This document shows positions 63,862 to 64,000 of a stretch of DNA of 64,000 nt, piece after piece. Location of the stretch: positions 108,116-172,115 of the forward strand of contig JANQJA010000013.1 in NCBI GenBank assembly GCA_028281885.1, in the 5' to 3' direction. The stretch is from Pseudomonadales bacterium. GTDB taxonomy: Bacteria; Pseudomonadota; Gammaproteobacteria; Pseudomonadales; Azotimanducaceae. The position numbers were made by a program, and so were the translations under genes. A model generated the notes under the pieces. The model was not told the DNA's origin. It ran no database searches and saw nothing but the letters and a program-made list of their open reading frames with translations. Numbering within the stretch: the stretch's first letter is position 1; the number at the start of each line of letters is the position of its first letter.

Positions 63862-64000
63862 TCAGCCGCGGTTATTGCGCTGCCTGGTGAGGGAATTGAG
63901 CAGTTCCCGATCCGCCGCCGACAGTTCGCCCGGACGCTTCGCGGCAAGCGATTTGATAACTTCTTGAATTGACTGGTTTTCCAAACGGCGCATCAGTGAC
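63862..64000 (-). CDS. dnaG: DnaG primase, C-terminal end (5' part outside window)
   Basis: The last 45 residues of a leftward gene are visible: SLMRRLENQSIQEVIKSLAA, then KRPGELSAADRELLNSLTRQ and RNNRG before TGA. It is a charged helical end consistent with the DnaB-binding C-terminus of primase, and dnaG directly before rpoD is the normal order in gammaproteobacteria. The fragment alone would not identify it; the call depends on context. Confidence 0.7.
   Translation of the reverse strand, partial: SLMRRLENQSIQEVIKSLAAKRPGELSAADRELLNSLTRQRNNRG

Overview
The window reads as chromosome of a GC-rich gammaproteobacterium outside the Enterobacterales. Both conserved flanks carry gene orders known from Pseudomonas and related marine lineages: lptC-lptA-lptB-rpoN-hpf-ptsN-rapZ-npr followed by mgtE, and nit-yhdP-rng-maf-mreD-mreC-mreB facing gatC-gatA-gatB. 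The right edge has the end of dnaG followed by rpoD. A genus cannot be named from the sequence alone.

1-31.7 kb is mostly core genome. It holds LPS transport and the sigma-54/nitrogen-PTS cluster (1-5.6 kb), a Mg2+ transporter and the ribosome-assembly factor DarP, then a long leftward run for envelope shape and RNA processing (7.5-17.0 kb) and the GatCAB amidotransferase (17.3-20.4 kb). Next come less-known envelope genes (DUF1499, HhH-membrane protein, M15 peptidase, SDR), a glycosyltransferase-amidohydrolase-desaturase operon, the pantothenate/CoA genes panB-panC-coaX, and an AI-2E-family permease. mreC, and possibly mreD, appear to start at non-AUG codons of the AUC/AUU type.

32.2-58.7 kb is an accessory region beginning beside a tRNA-Ile2(CAU) gene. 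Almost all of its genes point leftward and most encode secreted or surface proteins. The first block (32.4-35.7 kb) is a compact operon: a lipoprotein, a small secreted protein, three short secreted-then-membrane proteins that share an AGD[GA] motif just before a C-terminal membrane helix, and a C39-type cysteine peptidase with a likely lipoprotein signal. It is divergent from a ribbon-helix-helix regulator, with palindromes in the shared promoter region. I regard this as the best candidate for an undescribed system. The second block (35.8-41.6 kb) holds two related thrombospondin-3-repeat proteins around a large FG-GAP/PKD lipoprotein. The third (41.9-46.1 kb) is AT-richer and rearranged: a RAYT transposase element with 26-bp inverted ends, two solo copies of its end that abut truncated genes (one a CbiX-like fragment), a methyltransferase, a membrane protein, a 2-oxoglutarate oxygenase and an orphan scrap of an RHS core. 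The fourth (46.2-58.7 kb) is a giant 3164-residue RHS/YD-repeat protein with a variable-looking C-terminal tail. A Sel1-repeat membrane protein (candidate immunity protein) lies 6 nt downstream of it, and a Gly-rich protein and a TIG-domain secreted protein lie upstream.

59.0-64.0 kb returns to core genes: rlmL, a secreted spore-coat-U-like protein, rpoD with a clear intrinsic terminator, and the 3' end of dnaG.
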